The notes: generated by a model from the sequence alone, not told the origin. DNA of 64,000 bases from DATARH01 sp963847345 (GCA_963847345.1 CAWJZU010000020.1:186001-250000); one strand, 5' to 3'; counted from the first letter of the stretch, positions 7,548 to 15,985 are shown. Numbers and translations: made by a program.

Positions 7548-10118
7548 TCAGTGATGAGCGCGCCGCCGCGCGGAGGCTTCAGGCTCGCCGCCGCTGATCG
7601 CCTCCTTGACCTTGCCGGCGAGTTGCTTGAGCGTGAACGGCTTTGGCAGGAAATGCATCTCGGCGTCGCTGTCGAGCCGTTGGCGGAAAGCGTCCTCGGC
7701 GTATCCGGAGATGAAAATCACCTTCATGTCGGGGTGAATCTCGCGCACCTGCCGCACCAGCGCCGGGCCGTCCATGCGCGGCATCACGACGTCGGTGACC
7801 AGCAGATCGATGGTTTCATCGGCGTCACGGATCAGATCGAGCGCGGCCTCGCCGCTTTTCGCCTCCAGGACCTTGTAGCCTTTGTTGCGCAGCGCCCGGG
7901 CAGCGAAAATCCGAACCGGATCCTCGTCCTCGACCAGCATGACGGTACCGATGCCAGTCAGATCGACAGCCGGGAGCGTCTCCGGCGGGTCGCCGCGCGT
8001 GCCCGGGTCGGTCTCGGCAGCTTCATAACGCGGCAGGTAGATCCGGAAAACGGCACCCTCCTCCGGCACGCTGTCGACAAAGATGAAGCCGCCGGTCTGC
8101 TTGACAATGCCGTATACGGTCGACAGGCCGAGTCCGGTCCCGGAGCCGAGCTGCTTGGTAGAGAAGAATGGTTCGAAGATGCGTTCGAGGTTCTCTTTGG
8201 GGATGCCGACCCCGGTATCGACGACTTCGATCAGCACGTAGTTTCCGGTCGGCATGGTTTCGGCGCCGCGCCCGAACGGCGTCTCCTGCGCGACATTGCT
8301 TGTCCGGATTGTCAGCGTCCCGCCTTCCGTCATCGCGTCGCGAGCGTTGACGGCAAGGTTGATGATGACCTGTTCGAGCTGCCCCTGATCGACCTTGGCG
8401 AGGCCGAGATCGCGGCCGTGGATGAGCTTCAACTCGATGTTCTCGCCGATCAGGCGCCGCAGCAGGTGTGACAACTCGCCGAGAACGTCGCCGATGTCCA
8501 GGACTCGCGGCTGCAATGTCTGCTGACGCGAGAAGGCCAGCAGCTGCCGCACGAGATTGGCGGCGCGGTTGCCGTTCTGCTTGATCTGCATGATGTCGGC
8601 GAAGGACGGGTCGCCCGGCCGGAACCGCATCAGCAGCAGGTCGCAGAACCCGATCATCGCGGTCAGCAGATTGTTGAAATCATGCGCGACTCCGCCGGCG
8701 AGCTGTCCGATCGCCTGCATCTTCTGCGACTGCGCGAACTGTGCTTCGAGGTTCTTCTGCTCGGTCGCGTCGATGAAATGCAGCATCAGATCGCCGTCGC
8801 CGCTGTCGCCGCCGTCAAGCCGGCTCAGGAAAACGAAGCAGCTGCGCTCGCGCGGTCCGGTCAGACGCACATCGACCGGCCGCGGCGGCATCAGACCCTC
8901 CGCCGCAGCGCTCAGCCTGACCGCCAGCCGGGTCCGGTCCTCCTCGGCGACGAAGCTGATCAGCTGCTGACCGATCAGCGCCTGGAGCGGCGCCCCGAAC
9001 AGGTCGCCGAGAGCACGGTTCGCCTCCTCGATCCTGCCGGATCGGTCGATCAAGGCGATCCCGACCGGGGCGTCGGCAAAAAAGCGCTGGAAGCGTTCGC
9101 GCGACCGTCGCAGCGCCGATTCCCATTGGCGCTCCGGCGTTAGATCACGCACGACCGAGCGGGTGCGCAGCTCGGACCCGCTCCCGACCGTGCTTTGGCT
9201 CAGCCACGCCTGGAGCGAGCCGCCGTTACGGCGTTTGAAGGCGATCTCGCCGCGCCGGCCGCCGTCGCCACTGCCGCCAAACGGGTCCCAGGGGAGGGTG
9301 TCGGCCGGCGGCGCGACGGCGAGGAATTCGTGCAAGCGGGCATCGCTGCCAACGATCTCCGCCGGGGACGAACCCAACCACTCTGCGAGCGTCTGGTTGA
9401 CGAACAGAAACCGCCCGGCCGAGTCCACCGAATAGAAGCCGATGGGCGCATCGTTGAGGAACTCGACGAGCTTGTTTCGCTCGTCGCGGATCAGCGCCTC
9501 CATCTCGTGGCGGGCTGTGATGTCCTGAATGTTCCAGAAGCTGTAGCCCGGCCGTCCGGCAATCGGGTTGACCGAGATCGTGAACCAACCGACCACGGAG
9601 CCTCGCGAATACCGCAGCGGCAGCGCGGCGATGGCGCGGGCCCCTTGCACGGCACGGCTGCACAGCCGTTCGAAATCCGGCATTGCATCGGGCTCTGCGA
9701 CGGCGGCCGCGATCCCCGGAATTGGACGCTCGCGAGCCAGCGGAAACAATTCGCGGTATGCCGCGTTGGCGTACGCGACCCGACCGTCAGGAGCCAGGAT
9801 CAGCTGTGGATCCGGCGAGGCGTCAAGCGCCTCGGTCAAGATGTCGACCCGCGCGGCGAGCGCCGCGTATGCCGACCGCACGAGTCCGATAAAGGCGCCG
9901 AGCCCCACGGCGAAGGTGACGATGACGACAGCGGCCCCTTGCATCCGGGTGCCGTCTATAGTTGGTGTGAAAAACAGCGCAGCAGCGACAGCCGCTAAAG
10001 ACAGGGTGAATGCGGCAATCGCCAAATGATTGGTCCACCCCGAGGGCGCCCGGTGCGTGGCCGAGCGTTTTCGGCTTCGGACCGACCCCCGGGCACTCTC
10101 AGTATCGGCCGCGGCCAT
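7548..10118 (-). CDS. cckA: Cell-cycle hybrid histidine kinase CckA
   Basis: CckA feeds phosphate through ChpT to CtrA and CpdR, and is essential in most alphaproteobacteria. The 856-residue protein has two N-terminal membrane helices (about 31-52 and 61-81), PAS domains near 90-205, 210-330 and 340-455, and a dimerisation domain with His479 in GGVAHDFNNLLTAM. The HATPase domain shows NLAVNARDAM, DTGVGIP and GSGTGLGLSTVYG, and the receiver domain carries Asp776 in LLVTDVVMP. The start at 10118 is chosen for CAGGAAG just upstream and for length; an upstream GTG-type start at 10265 adds unlike sequence. It is followed upstream by dksA and by sciP, another CtrA-pathway gene. Confidence 0.9.
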   Translation of the reverse strand: MAAADTESARGSVRSRKRSATHRAPSGWTNHLAIAAFTLSLAAVAAALFFTPTIDGTRMQGAAVVIVTFAVGLGAFIGLVRSAYAALAARVDILTEALDASPDPQLILAPDGRVAYANAAYRELFPLARERPIPGIAAAVAEPDAMPDFERLCSRAVQGARAIAALPLRYSRGSVVGWFTISVNPIAGRPGYSFWNIQDITARHEMEALIRDERNKLVEFLNDAPIGFYSVDSAGRFLFVNQTLAEWLGSSPAEIVGSDARLHEFLAVAPPADTLPWDPFGGSGDGGRRGEIAFKRRNGGSLQAWLSQSTVGSGSELRTRSVVRDLTPERQWESALRRSRERFQRFFADAPVGIALIDRSGRIEEANRALGDLFGAPLQALIGQQLISFVAEEDRTRLAVRLSAAAEGLMPPRPVDVRLTGPRERSCFVFLSRLDGGDSGDGDLMLHFIDATEQKNLEAQFAQSQKMQAIGQLAGGVAHDFNNLLTAMIGFCDLLLMRFRPGDPSFADIMQIKQNGNRAANLVRQLLAFSRQQTLQPRVLDIGDVLGELSHLLRRLIGENIELKLIHGRDLGLAKVDQGQLEQVIINLAVNARDAMTEGGTLTIRTSNVAQETPFGRGAETMPTGNYVLIEVVDTGVGIPKENLERIFEPFFSTKQLGSGTGLGLSTVYGIVKQTGGFIFVDSVPEEGAVFRIYLPRYEAAETDPGTRGDPPETLPAVDLTGIGTVMLVEDEDPVRIFAARALRNKGYKVLEAKSGEAALDLIRDADETIDLLVTDVVMPRMDGPALVRQVREIHPDMKVIFISGYAEDAFRQRLDSDAEMHFLPKPFTLKQLAGKVKEAISGGEPEASARRRAHH

Positions 10119-10282
10119 GCTTCCTGCCCCGTTCTCGTTGCGAGCGCCGGCGGCGCACCGCTGGTTCGCGTTGGCGTCCCTGCCGCAGAATTGTGGACGG
10201 CCCATTAAAAGCAGCTTAAATCCGATGCTCTTCCCGTCCTGGACCCGGGCGGCAAGCCCAGCCAAAATCCCGCCGGAAATTG

Positions 10283-10700
10283 TTACTCGTCGCGATAGGT
10301 GCGCTCCATCCGCTCGTGCCGCTCCTGCGCTTCAATCGTCAGGGTCGCAATCGGGCGCGCCTCGAGTCGCCGGATGCCGATCGGCTGATCGGTCTCCTCG
10401 CAAAAGCCGAAAGTGCCGCTGTCGATTCGGTGAAGTGCGGCGTCGATTTTCGAGATCAGCTTGCGCTCGCGGTCGCGCGTGCGCAGCTCGATCGCCCGCT
10501 CGGTCTCGAGCGAGGCGCGATCGCTCAGATCGGGCTTCAAGAGGCTCTCTTCCTGCAAATGGCGCAATGTCCCGGTCGAAATCGGCGAGAAGCTCGGCGC
10601 GCCAGCGCAGCAGCTTCTGCCGGAAGTATTCCATCTGCAGCGGGTTCATGAACTCTTCGTCATCGCTCGGACGATAGTCTGGCGGCAACTCCGGGCGCAT
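10283..10700 (-). CDS. dksA: RNA polymerase-binding transcription factor DksA (one frameshift)
   Basis: DksA binds the secondary channel of RNA polymerase and, with ppGpp, adjusts initiation. The N-terminal part is typical (YRPSDDEEFMNPLQMEYFR then KLLRWRAELL). The frame then breaks at 10571-10575, where one extra base sits in CCCGG. Removing it joins to TLRHLQEESLLKPDLSDRAS and the C-terminal RRLEARPIATL...HERMER, giving 138 residues. The zinc finger has only one cysteine (GFCEETDQPIG) instead of four, as I recall for Rhizobiales DksA. ATG 10700 follows GGGGAG. The gene lies 164 bases upstream of cckA on the same strand. The frameshift is probably a sequencing insertion. Confidence 0.88.
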
Positions 10701-10997
10701 AGCTCTCCCCAAACCCCGTTCAAAACGGCGGCGGAGTATATGAATCGAGTTCACCCGATTCAACTGTCAACGCGGCAATCCACCGCGTTGATTCCGCAGC
10801 GATTCCACCCCGACATCCCGACGCCCGGCGAGGTGGTCCGGTGGATGCGCATGGAAACGGCTTCGCGCCCCGCGGCGCAACCGCGCTCGCTACATGCCGC
10901 AACCGATCGCGGCGCGGCAACATCGTTCCGATCCCCCGCTTCGCGCGCAACGGATGCGAACCACCGATCCCGTGCGAAGTAATCGCGGCGCCGCGGT

Positions 10998-11012
10998 TTT
11001 AGGGCTTCTTAA
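10998..11012. promoter_or_regulatory. Candidate CtrA box upstream of sciP
   Basis: TTTA-GGGCTTC-TTAA differs by one base from the alphaproteobacterial CtrA site TTAA-N7-TTAA. It overlaps an AT-rich stretch (TTAAATATA, 11009-11017) that could be the -10 region. It lies about 90 bases before the sciP ATG. CtrA control of sciP is known in Caulobacter, so the placement is sensible. The rest of the 10701-11099 gap shows no gene. Confidence 0.45.
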
Positions 11013-11099
11013 ATATAGAGAGGTAGAGTGCGCACGGCCAAACACGCGCAATCTCAGTGGCATGTTCCGGTGACTGATCGTTTTCCGAAACGCGGCAAT

Positions 11100-11399
11100 A
11101 TGCCGGCATCGAACAGCCCAGACCTGGCGCTGCCGCCGCCCGACACCAAGCGATGGGTAGCGCGCCGCAAGGCGGTCGTCGTCGAAGCCGTGCGCGCCGG
11201 TTTCATCGGCCTCGACGAAGTCTGCCGGCGCTACAATATCTCGGCCGAGGAATTCCACGCCTGGGAGCGCGCCATCGAACGGCACGGGGTTCCCGGGCTG
11301 CGCGTCACTCGGCTGCAGATATACCGCGATACCGACGCCGGCGCCCCGAAAGGCGGGCGGGGAAAGGGCCCGGGGAAGGGGCGGAACCGCAAGCGCTAG
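11100..11399 (+). CDS. sciP: SciP-type CtrA inhibitor (DUF1153 family)
   Basis: SciP is a small helix-turn-helix protein that binds CtrA and blocks its transcriptional activation. The core LPPPDTKRWVARRKAVVV, then EVCRRYNISAEEFHAWERAI and GLRVTRLQIYR, is the DUF1153 signature. The tail is a basic Gly/Lys/Arg-rich extension (GGRGKGPGKGRNRKR), which may bind DNA. The ATG at 11100 gives 99 residues, near the usual 90-100. A GTG at 11028 with GAGAGG upstream would add 24 residues and is a real alternative. The 3' end overlaps the convergent DTW-domain gene by 95 bases. Its proximity to cckA groups two CtrA-pathway regulators. Confidence 0.82.
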   Translation: MPASNSPDLALPPPDTKRWVARRKAVVVEAVRAGFIGLDEVCRRYNISAEEFHAWERAIERHGVPGLRVTRLQIYRDTDAGAPKGGRGKGPGKGRNRKR

Positions 11400-12099
11400 C
11401 GGCGGCGGAATGGCCGCCGCACGCCGCGATCAGGCGGTCGAGCGCGGCCAACAGGGCATCTGCCGCTTTCGGCCCCGGCTCGCTGTAGCGCAGGACAACG
11501 GAAGCGGCTTCGAGAGTGGAGAGCGCCTCTTGTCGCGGTTCGCGGCGCAGCTGAGCGAGGCGCGCCGGGCCCGGTGGATTCAGCACGATTCGCTGCAGTT
11601 TCAACAGCCAGGGATTGCGCCACCACAGCGTCTTCGCCTGGCTCCATGTGCCGTCCAGCAGCACAATCCCCTCGAGGCCGCGCAGCATCGCGTCCGTGGC
11701 AGGCGCCTGATTGCCGTCGCGGCCCAGCGTGATCATCTCGCCGGAGTCTGGGCGTTCGGGCGGCGACGAGCCGGGTGGCTGGGCCCGATTGTGTGGCTTC
11801 GGCGCGGGATGCGGGCGCGCCGAGCCGAGATACAGCACGCCCCAGCGCCGCGGATCGGCCGGCCGGCCCAGAGCGCGCTCCAGATTCGGCCAGGACAGGC
11901 CGACCACCAGCCGGGCACGCCGCAAGGCCGCGACCATCACTGTGGCGGTCGCGCGCGGCTCGCTCTGCTCCTGAGGGTGCTGCAGCACCAGCACGAACAG
12001 CCGGTTCTCGATGGCCGGTTCCGGGTTGTCAGCCGGAGCCGGCAATTCGATTTCGGGGCTGACCGGTTCCGTCGATTCGCGTTCTCCGTGCTGCTGCAT
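11305..12099 (-). CDS. DTW domain-containing protein (tRNA aminocarboxypropyltransferase-like)
   Basis: The family motif appears as LDGTWSQAKTLWWRNPWLL. DTW proteins include TapT/YfiP, which adds the 3-amino-3-carboxypropyl group of SAM to a uridine in tRNA (acp3U). The N-terminal half contains FVLVLQHPQE, as in this family, followed by TVMVAALRRARLVVGLSWPN. A Pro-rich insert (about residues 95-125) separates it from the DTW core. The last 45 residues or so are low-complexity and read across the 3' end of sciP on the other strand, so the true C-terminus is doubtful. The ATG at 12099 starts a 264-residue protein. Confidence 0.8.
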   Translation of the reverse strand: MQQHGERESTEPVSPEIELPAPADNPEPAIENRLFVLVLQHPQEQSEPRATATVMVAALRRARLVVGLSWPNLERALGRPADPRRWGVLYLGSARPHPAPKPHNRAQPPGSSPPERPDSGEMITLGRDGNQAPATDAMLRGLEGIVLLDGTWSQAKTLWWRNPWLLKLQRIVLNPPGPARLAQLRREPRQEALSTLEAASVVLRYSEPGPKAADALLAALDRLIAACGGHSAAASACGSAPSPGPFPARLSGRRRRYRGISAAE

Positions 12100-12137
12100 G
12101 TCGCTACCGCATGCAAGCCCGGCCGCCGCTCGGGTCG

Positions 12138-12614
12138 TTACCGCGGATATCCGTAATAGGTCGAATACGGCTGCGGGGATGCGGGCGCACCGTAGGCGGG
12201 CGCGCCGTATGCCGGCGGCGCATAGGCCGGAGCGCCATAGGCTGGCGCCCCATAGGCCTGGCGCGATTGCATACAGCTGTAGAAATAGGAATTGTAGATC
12301 TCCTGGACCTGCCCCGAGGCGGCCGAGGAACTGGCGGCCCCGACGCCGGTTCCGGCGAGCGCGCCGCTTGCAGCCCCGATGCCGGCGCCGCGCCCGCCGC
12401 CGATCGCCCCGCCAAGAGCGGCACCGAGCCCGGCGCCGACAAGCGCGCTGCCCACACCCTGTAAGTTTGCCTGATTGCGATAGGGCTCGGCTGCCTGCCG
12501 CGCGTACTGGTCACAGGCGGCGTAATCGGCTTGCGGGTTCTGCGCCAGCGCGGGAGCGATCGCCATGAAAGCGGCGAGACAAATGCTCGAAAGCGTCGTC
12601 GTGAGCGGGCGCAT
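12138..12614 (-). CDS. Secreted glycine-zipper protein
   Basis: 158 residues. A signal peptide is clear (charged start, hydrophobic core, cleavage near PALAQ). The mature part begins with YAACDQYARQAAEPYRNQAN, then a Gly/Ala-rich stretch (GVGSALVGAGLGAALGGAIG and more) of glycine-zipper type that would form membrane-associated helices. The C-terminus has tandem repeats of AYGAPAYGAPAYAPP and ends YYGYPR. Similar YMGG-like or glycine-zipper envelope proteins are common in Rhizobiales, but no precise function is known. ATG 12614 follows a GGAG-containing stretch. Confidence 0.78.
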   Translation of the reverse strand: MRPLTTTLSSICLAAFMAIAPALAQNPQADYAACDQYARQAAEPYRNQANLQGVGSALVGAGLGAALGGAIGGGRGAGIGAASGALAGTGVGAASSSAASGQVQEIYNSYFYSCMQSRQAYGAPAYGAPAYAPPAYGAPAYGAPASPQPYSTYYGYPR

Positions 12615-12745
12615 CGTGAACTCTCCTCAGCAGATCGCAGTTCCAAGCCCGCCACCCGGCGGGCCGTCGCTGCGGCTTCATGCAGGTCGAATCAGCAAAC
12701 GTCAAGATGCACCCGGAAACGCTGCATCGCGACCTTGCAACGACT

Positions 12746-13315
12746 TCAGTGCGGAAGCGGTGGCCCGTTTTCGCCTGAATTACGCGTCCAGGGGGGCGCT
12801 GCGGCGACAATCCGAGCATAAATCGGGCAATCGGGCTGGTGCGCGCCGGGGATAAACCCGATGCTCATCAGGAATTCCCCGACGATAAGCCCGCCGGTGA
12901 ACCGGAATGTGCGCCGGAACAGACGTGTCCACTCGTCGAGCGGGCGCGGGTGGTGCGCCATCAGCCAGCCATGAAACGAGCCGTGGGACGCGCGCAGCTC
13001 GCGGATGCGATTTGCGTTCGCAACGATGGCGTCGATCTTCAGCCGGTTGCGCACGATGCCGGGGTCGGCGAGGAGCCGCGCGACATCACCCTCGTCGAAC
13101 GCGGCCACGCGGTTGACGTCGAACCCGGCAAATGCCGTGCGGAACGCCTCGCGCTTCCTCAAGACGGTCAGCCATGACAGGCCGGCCTGGTTGATCTCGA
13201 GCGCGAGCCGTTCGAACAGCACCGCCTCGTCCTCGACGGGGAACCCGTATTCGCGATCGTGATAGGGACCATGCACCGGATGCGCGGGCGCGGCGAGGCA
13301 ATAGGCGGCGCTCAT
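12746..13315 (-). CDS. tag: DNA-3-methyladenine glycosylase I
   Basis: Tag removes 3-methyladenine from alkylated DNA. The 189-residue protein has the family start YHDREYGFPVEDE, then LFERLALEINQAGLSW and VLRKREAFR, and the zinc site at the C-terminus, SIGFIPGAHQPDCPIY, with Cys6 as the probable N-terminal ligand. The N-terminus (MSAAYCLAAPAHPVHG) departs from the usual CxW form. The ATG at 13315 overlaps the stop of the upstream DUF1467 gene as ATGA, so the two are translationally coupled. The last dozen residues after the zinc site are unlike the family and may be a tail extension. Confidence 0.9.
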   Translation of the reverse strand: MSAAYCLAAPAHPVHGPYHDREYGFPVEDEAVLFERLALEINQAGLSWLTVLRKREAFRTAFAGFDVNRVAAFDEGDVARLLADPGIVRNRLKIDAIVANANRIRELRASHGSFHGWLMAHHPRPLDEWTRLFRRTFRFTGGLIVGEFLMSIGFIPGAHQPDCPIYARIVAAAPPWTRNSGENGPPLPH

Positions 13316-13605
13316 CGCGCTAGTGTCGACGATGGTGCGTTTTCGGGCCAGCCCTGGGTTTCGCGGAAACTGAGCCAAGGGGAGCTGACCACAAGGTAGA
13401 TGCCGAGCCAGATCACCGCTGCGATCACGGTCGTCAGCGCGAGCTTGCGAAGCATGTGAGGGTGCTTCGGGGCGCCGGCGCCGTGCCCGAGATCGTCCGG
13501 TTCGGCCGGGGTGACCCAGAGCGGCAGGACCGCGAACAAACTCACCCACCAGACCAGGATGTAGACGACGACAGCCGTAAACCAAGTCATCCGCATGATC
13601 TGCAA
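13312..13605 (-). CDS. DUF1467 family two-helix membrane protein
   Basis: 97 residues with two membrane helices (FTAVVVYILVWWVSLFAVLP and LALTTVIAAVIWLGIYLVV), joined by a loop containing VTPAEPDDLGHGAGAP. The YILVWWVSLFAVLPLW segment is the DUF1467 signature. The family is common in alphaproteobacteria and has no established function. It overlaps tag by four bases. ATG 13605 or 13596 could be the start; both precede the first helix. Confidence 0.82.
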   Translation of the reverse strand: MQIMRMTWFTAVVVYILVWWVSLFAVLPLWVTPAEPDDLGHGAGAPKHPHMLRKLALTTVIAAVIWLGIYLVVSSPWLSFRETQGWPENAPSSTLAR

Positions 13606-13778
13606 TCGCTCTTGATGCGATGCAACCCGATATTTGCGGCGAGGACATACGGTCGCTGGGCCGATCCGCCGACGCGAGCAAAATGGAACAGAGGAAGTGT
13701 CTTGAACGCAAGACGTGGAACGGCACGAAATTGCTCCGTGTTAATGGAAGGTAACACGCCTTCAGAAGGAGAGCGCAA

Positions 13779-14480
13779 ATGAAGTACGCCTTGGCGACGA
13801 CTTCCGTCGCGGCGCTGCTGTTGGCCGGGCCTGCGCTGGCCCAGGCCCCCGCCGCGAATTCTGCCGCCCCCGCTGGTAACGGACCTGAAATCATTGTCAA
13901 GCAGCCGCCGCCAGTCGTCACGGTTCAGCCGCACGCTCCGAATGTGACGGTAGCGCCCGCAAAGCCCGACGTGGCCGTACAGCAGGCGCCGCCAAAGGTC
14001 GACGTGACGAACCCGACGCCAAATGTTGCCGTCGATACCGGCAAACCGGACGTCAAGGTCCTTCCGGCGGAGAAGCCCGACGTCGCCGTGAAGTCACCTT
14101 CCGGAAGCGCGGCGGTGGGAAGCGGGACGACAACAGCGCCCGCGCAAGGTGCTGTTGCGACCACCCCCACTGCCGGTGGCTTTCCGATAGCGGACGACGT
14201 TGAGAGCCTGATCGACAGGAACGTCTATGGCGCGACCGGACAAGAGATCGGCGAGATCAACAATCTCCTGATCGGTCCGGACGGGCGCGTGCATGCGGCG
14301 ATTGTCGAATTCGGCGGTTTTCTCGGGATCGGCGAGCACAAAGTCGCGCTTCCCTGGGATCGGCTCAACGTTACCAACGATCGCGTCACGGTCAACATGA
14401 CCGAGGAGCAGGTCAAGGCCGCCCCGCGCTGGGACAAAAACAGCCCCGGGCAGTTCGCCGAGTTCCGGCCACTTAAGTAA
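13779..14480 (+). CDS. Secreted PRC-barrel protein with Pro/Val repeats (copy 1)
   Basis: 233 residues. A signal peptide ends near LAGPALAQ. Residues about 35-110 form a repetitive segment in which PDV or PNV plus a V/A-V pair recurs (VTVQPHAPNVTV, KPDVAVQQAPPKVDV, TPNVAVDTGKPDVKV), giving a regular alternation suited to an extended or beta structure. The C-terminal PRC-barrel runs from about 145: SLIDRNVYGATGQEIGEINN, then VEFGGFLGIGEHKVALPWD. PRC-barrels of this type are often induced by stress or linked to envelope proteins in Rhizobiales. A strong AGGAGAG lies 8 bases before the ATG. A close paralogue follows at 14694. Confidence 0.85.
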   Translation: MKYALATTSVAALLLAGPALAQAPAANSAAPAGNGPEIIVKQPPPVVTVQPHAPNVTVAPAKPDVAVQQAPPKVDVTNPTPNVAVDTGKPDVKVLPAEKPDVAVKSPSGSAAVGSGTTTAPAQGAVATTPTAGGFPIADDVESLIDRNVYGATGQEIGEINNLLIGPDGRVHAAIVEFGGFLGIGEHKVALPWDRLNVTNDRVTVNMTEEQVKAAPRWDKNSPGQFAEFRPLK

Positions 14481-14502
14481 GAATCTGCCTGTGAAACCGG
14501 TC

Positions 14503-14522
14503 GAAGGACCATTCGGTCCTTC
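14503..14522 (+). terminator. Hairpin after first PRC-barrel gene
   Basis: GAAGGACC-ATTC-GGTCCTTC forms a perfect 8-base stem 22 bases after the stop. No T-run follows, so it may be a weak terminator or an mRNA-stabilising hairpin. Confidence 0.5.
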
Positions 14523-14693
14523 CGCCGAGTGCCGAGCACTGGAGTGCTCCGCTCAATACAACTCGATGCCAGGCCCCGCTGTTTTAGTATCTACGCAATG
14601 TATGGCGGTGATCCAGGAAGTCGAACGCCGAAGGGAACACGGGCCTTCTTGATTCCGTTAAACAAAATGACACGCCTTCAAAGGAGAGCGGAT

Positions 14694-15446
14694 ATGAAGA
14701 TCAAGCACGCTTTGGCGACAACGTCCGTCTTGGCGCTGCTAGCCGGGCCGGTGCTGGCTCAGGAGCCTGCGTCAAATCCGGCTCCGGGTTCGGAGGCAGC
14801 GCCGAAGCCAGGTGCGGGAACCACCGGGGGGTCGCACGTCGTCGTCCAGCAGCCCGCGCCGGCGGTTACCGTGAAGCCGAATGCGCCAAACGTCAGCGTG
14901 CAGACTGAAAAGCCTGACGTGACTGTGACGCAGCCGCCGGCCCAAGTCATCGTAAAGAACCCCGAGCCAAACGTGCAGGTCCAGACCGGTCAGCCGAACA
15001 TCAAGGTCCTTCCGGCGGAGAAGCCGAATGTAACGGTAAACCAGACGACCAACCGACCGGACGTGCATGTCGGAACGACGGCGGCTCCTGACGCGGGCGC
15101 GCCGGGGACCGGTGCTGCTGTTGTAGCGCCCGCGGGCGCCGCCTTCCCGCTCGCGAAGGATATCGACAGGTTCATCGGCAAGGACGTGTATGGAGCAGGC
15201 GGCGAGGAAGTCGGCGAGCTCAATAATGTGTTGCTTGACTCGAATGGTCACGTTCGTGCAGCGGTGATCGAGTTCGGCGGCTTTCTCGGAATCGGCGAGC
15301 ACAAGATTGCGGTGCCCTGGAACGATATCGACGTTCAGGGCGATCGGCTGACCGTCAACTTGACCAAGGATCAGGTCAAGGCGATGCCGCGATGGCAGAA
15401 GGATCGGCCGTCCGGCGAGTTCGCCGAGTACAAGCCGTATCACTGA
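14694..15446 (+). CDS. Secreted PRC-barrel protein with Pro/Val repeats (copy 2)
   Basis: 250 residues, paralogous over its whole length to the gene at 13779. The signal peptide MKIKHALATTSVLALLAGPVLAQ nearly repeats that of copy 1. The repeat segment (APNVSVQTEKPDVTVTQPPA, PNVQVQTGQPNIKVLPAEKP) and the PRC-barrel (IGKDVYGAGGEEVGELNN, IEFGGFLGIGEHKIAVPW) follow in the same order. ATG 14694 follows AAGGAGAG. The leader ACACGCCTTCA(G)AAGGAGAGCG is shared with copy 1, so the duplication included the upstream region. The separate hairpin between the copies suggests each may be transcribed on its own. A strong terminator follows. Confidence 0.85.
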   Translation: MKIKHALATTSVLALLAGPVLAQEPASNPAPGSEAAPKPGAGTTGGSHVVVQQPAPAVTVKPNAPNVSVQTEKPDVTVTQPPAQVIVKNPEPNVQVQTGQPNIKVLPAEKPNVTVNQTTNRPDVHVGTTAAPDAGAPGTGAAVVAPAGAAFPLAKDIDRFIGKDVYGAGGEEVGELNNVLLDSNGHVRAAVIEFGGFLGIGEHKIAVPWNDIDVQGDRLTVNLTKDQVKAMPRWQKDRPSGEFAEYKPYH

Positions 15447-15470
15447 GCGCTCGTGCGCCGACATTGAAGA

Positions 15471-15497
15471 AGGGTGGGCAACAGCCCGCCCTTTTTT
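15471..15497 (+). terminator. Rho-independent terminator after second PRC-barrel gene
   Basis: AGGGTGGGC-AACA-GCCCGCCCT followed by TTTTTT is a classic intrinsic terminator 25 bases after the stop. It also sits at the end of the convergent mce gene. Confidence 0.85.
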
Positions 15498-15900
15498 ACG
15501 CTTGCTCCAACTCGATCAGCGTCCCGCAGAAATCCTTCGGATGCAGGAACAGCACGGGTTTGTCGTGAGCGCCGAGCTTGGGCTCGCCCTCGCCGAGGAT
15601 GCGCGCTCCGCAGGACCGCAAGTGGTCGCGGGCGGCGATAATGTCTTCTACCTCGTAGCAGACGTGGTGGATGCCGCCGTCCGGGTTCTTGTCGAGAAAC
15701 CCGCGCACCGGCGAGCCGTTACCGAGCGGCTGCAGCAGTTCGATTTTGGTGTTCGGCAACTCGACGAAAACCACTGTGACCCCATGGGCCGGCAGCGATT
15801 GCGGCGCTGAAACGGAAGCTCCGAGCGTGTCGCGGTACAGCGCAGCGGCGGCCGTAAGGTCCGGCACGACGATCGCGACATGATTGAGGCGACCGATCAT
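15496..15900 (-). CDS. mce: Methylmalonyl-CoA epimerase
   Basis: This VOC-fold enzyme interconverts (R)- and (S)-methylmalonyl-CoA in propionate metabolism. The 134 residues contain two betaalphabetabetabeta halves: GRLNHVAIVVPDLTAAAALY with a metal His at 7, then GGIHHVCYEVEDI with the second His, and the end DFCGTLIELEQA with the Glu ligand. ATG 15900 is chosen because the family starts with MIGRLNHVAI; an upstream extension of the frame crosses a REP repeat. It is the last gene after rnj, coaX, birA and the nuo genes, the usual order in Rhizobiales. Confidence 0.93.
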   Translation of the reverse strand: MIGRLNHVAIVVPDLTAAAALYRDTLGASVSAPQSLPAHGVTVVFVELPNTKIELLQPLGNGSPVRGFLDKNPDGGIHHVCYEVEDIIAARDHLRSCGARILGEGEPKLGAHDKPVLFLHPKDFCGTLIELEQA

Positions 15901-15985
15901 CTCTATTCCTTTATGCCCGTCGCGGCCTTGGAGCGAGGAGGCGCCGGATCGGCGCGAAGCGCCCCGAGGGACACGGCCCGCGACG

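Noticed and set aside
7551..9998. Plus-strand open frames opposite cckA
   Set aside because: The minus strand gives a full, domain-complete CckA; the opposite frames are composition shadows of high-GC coding DNA.
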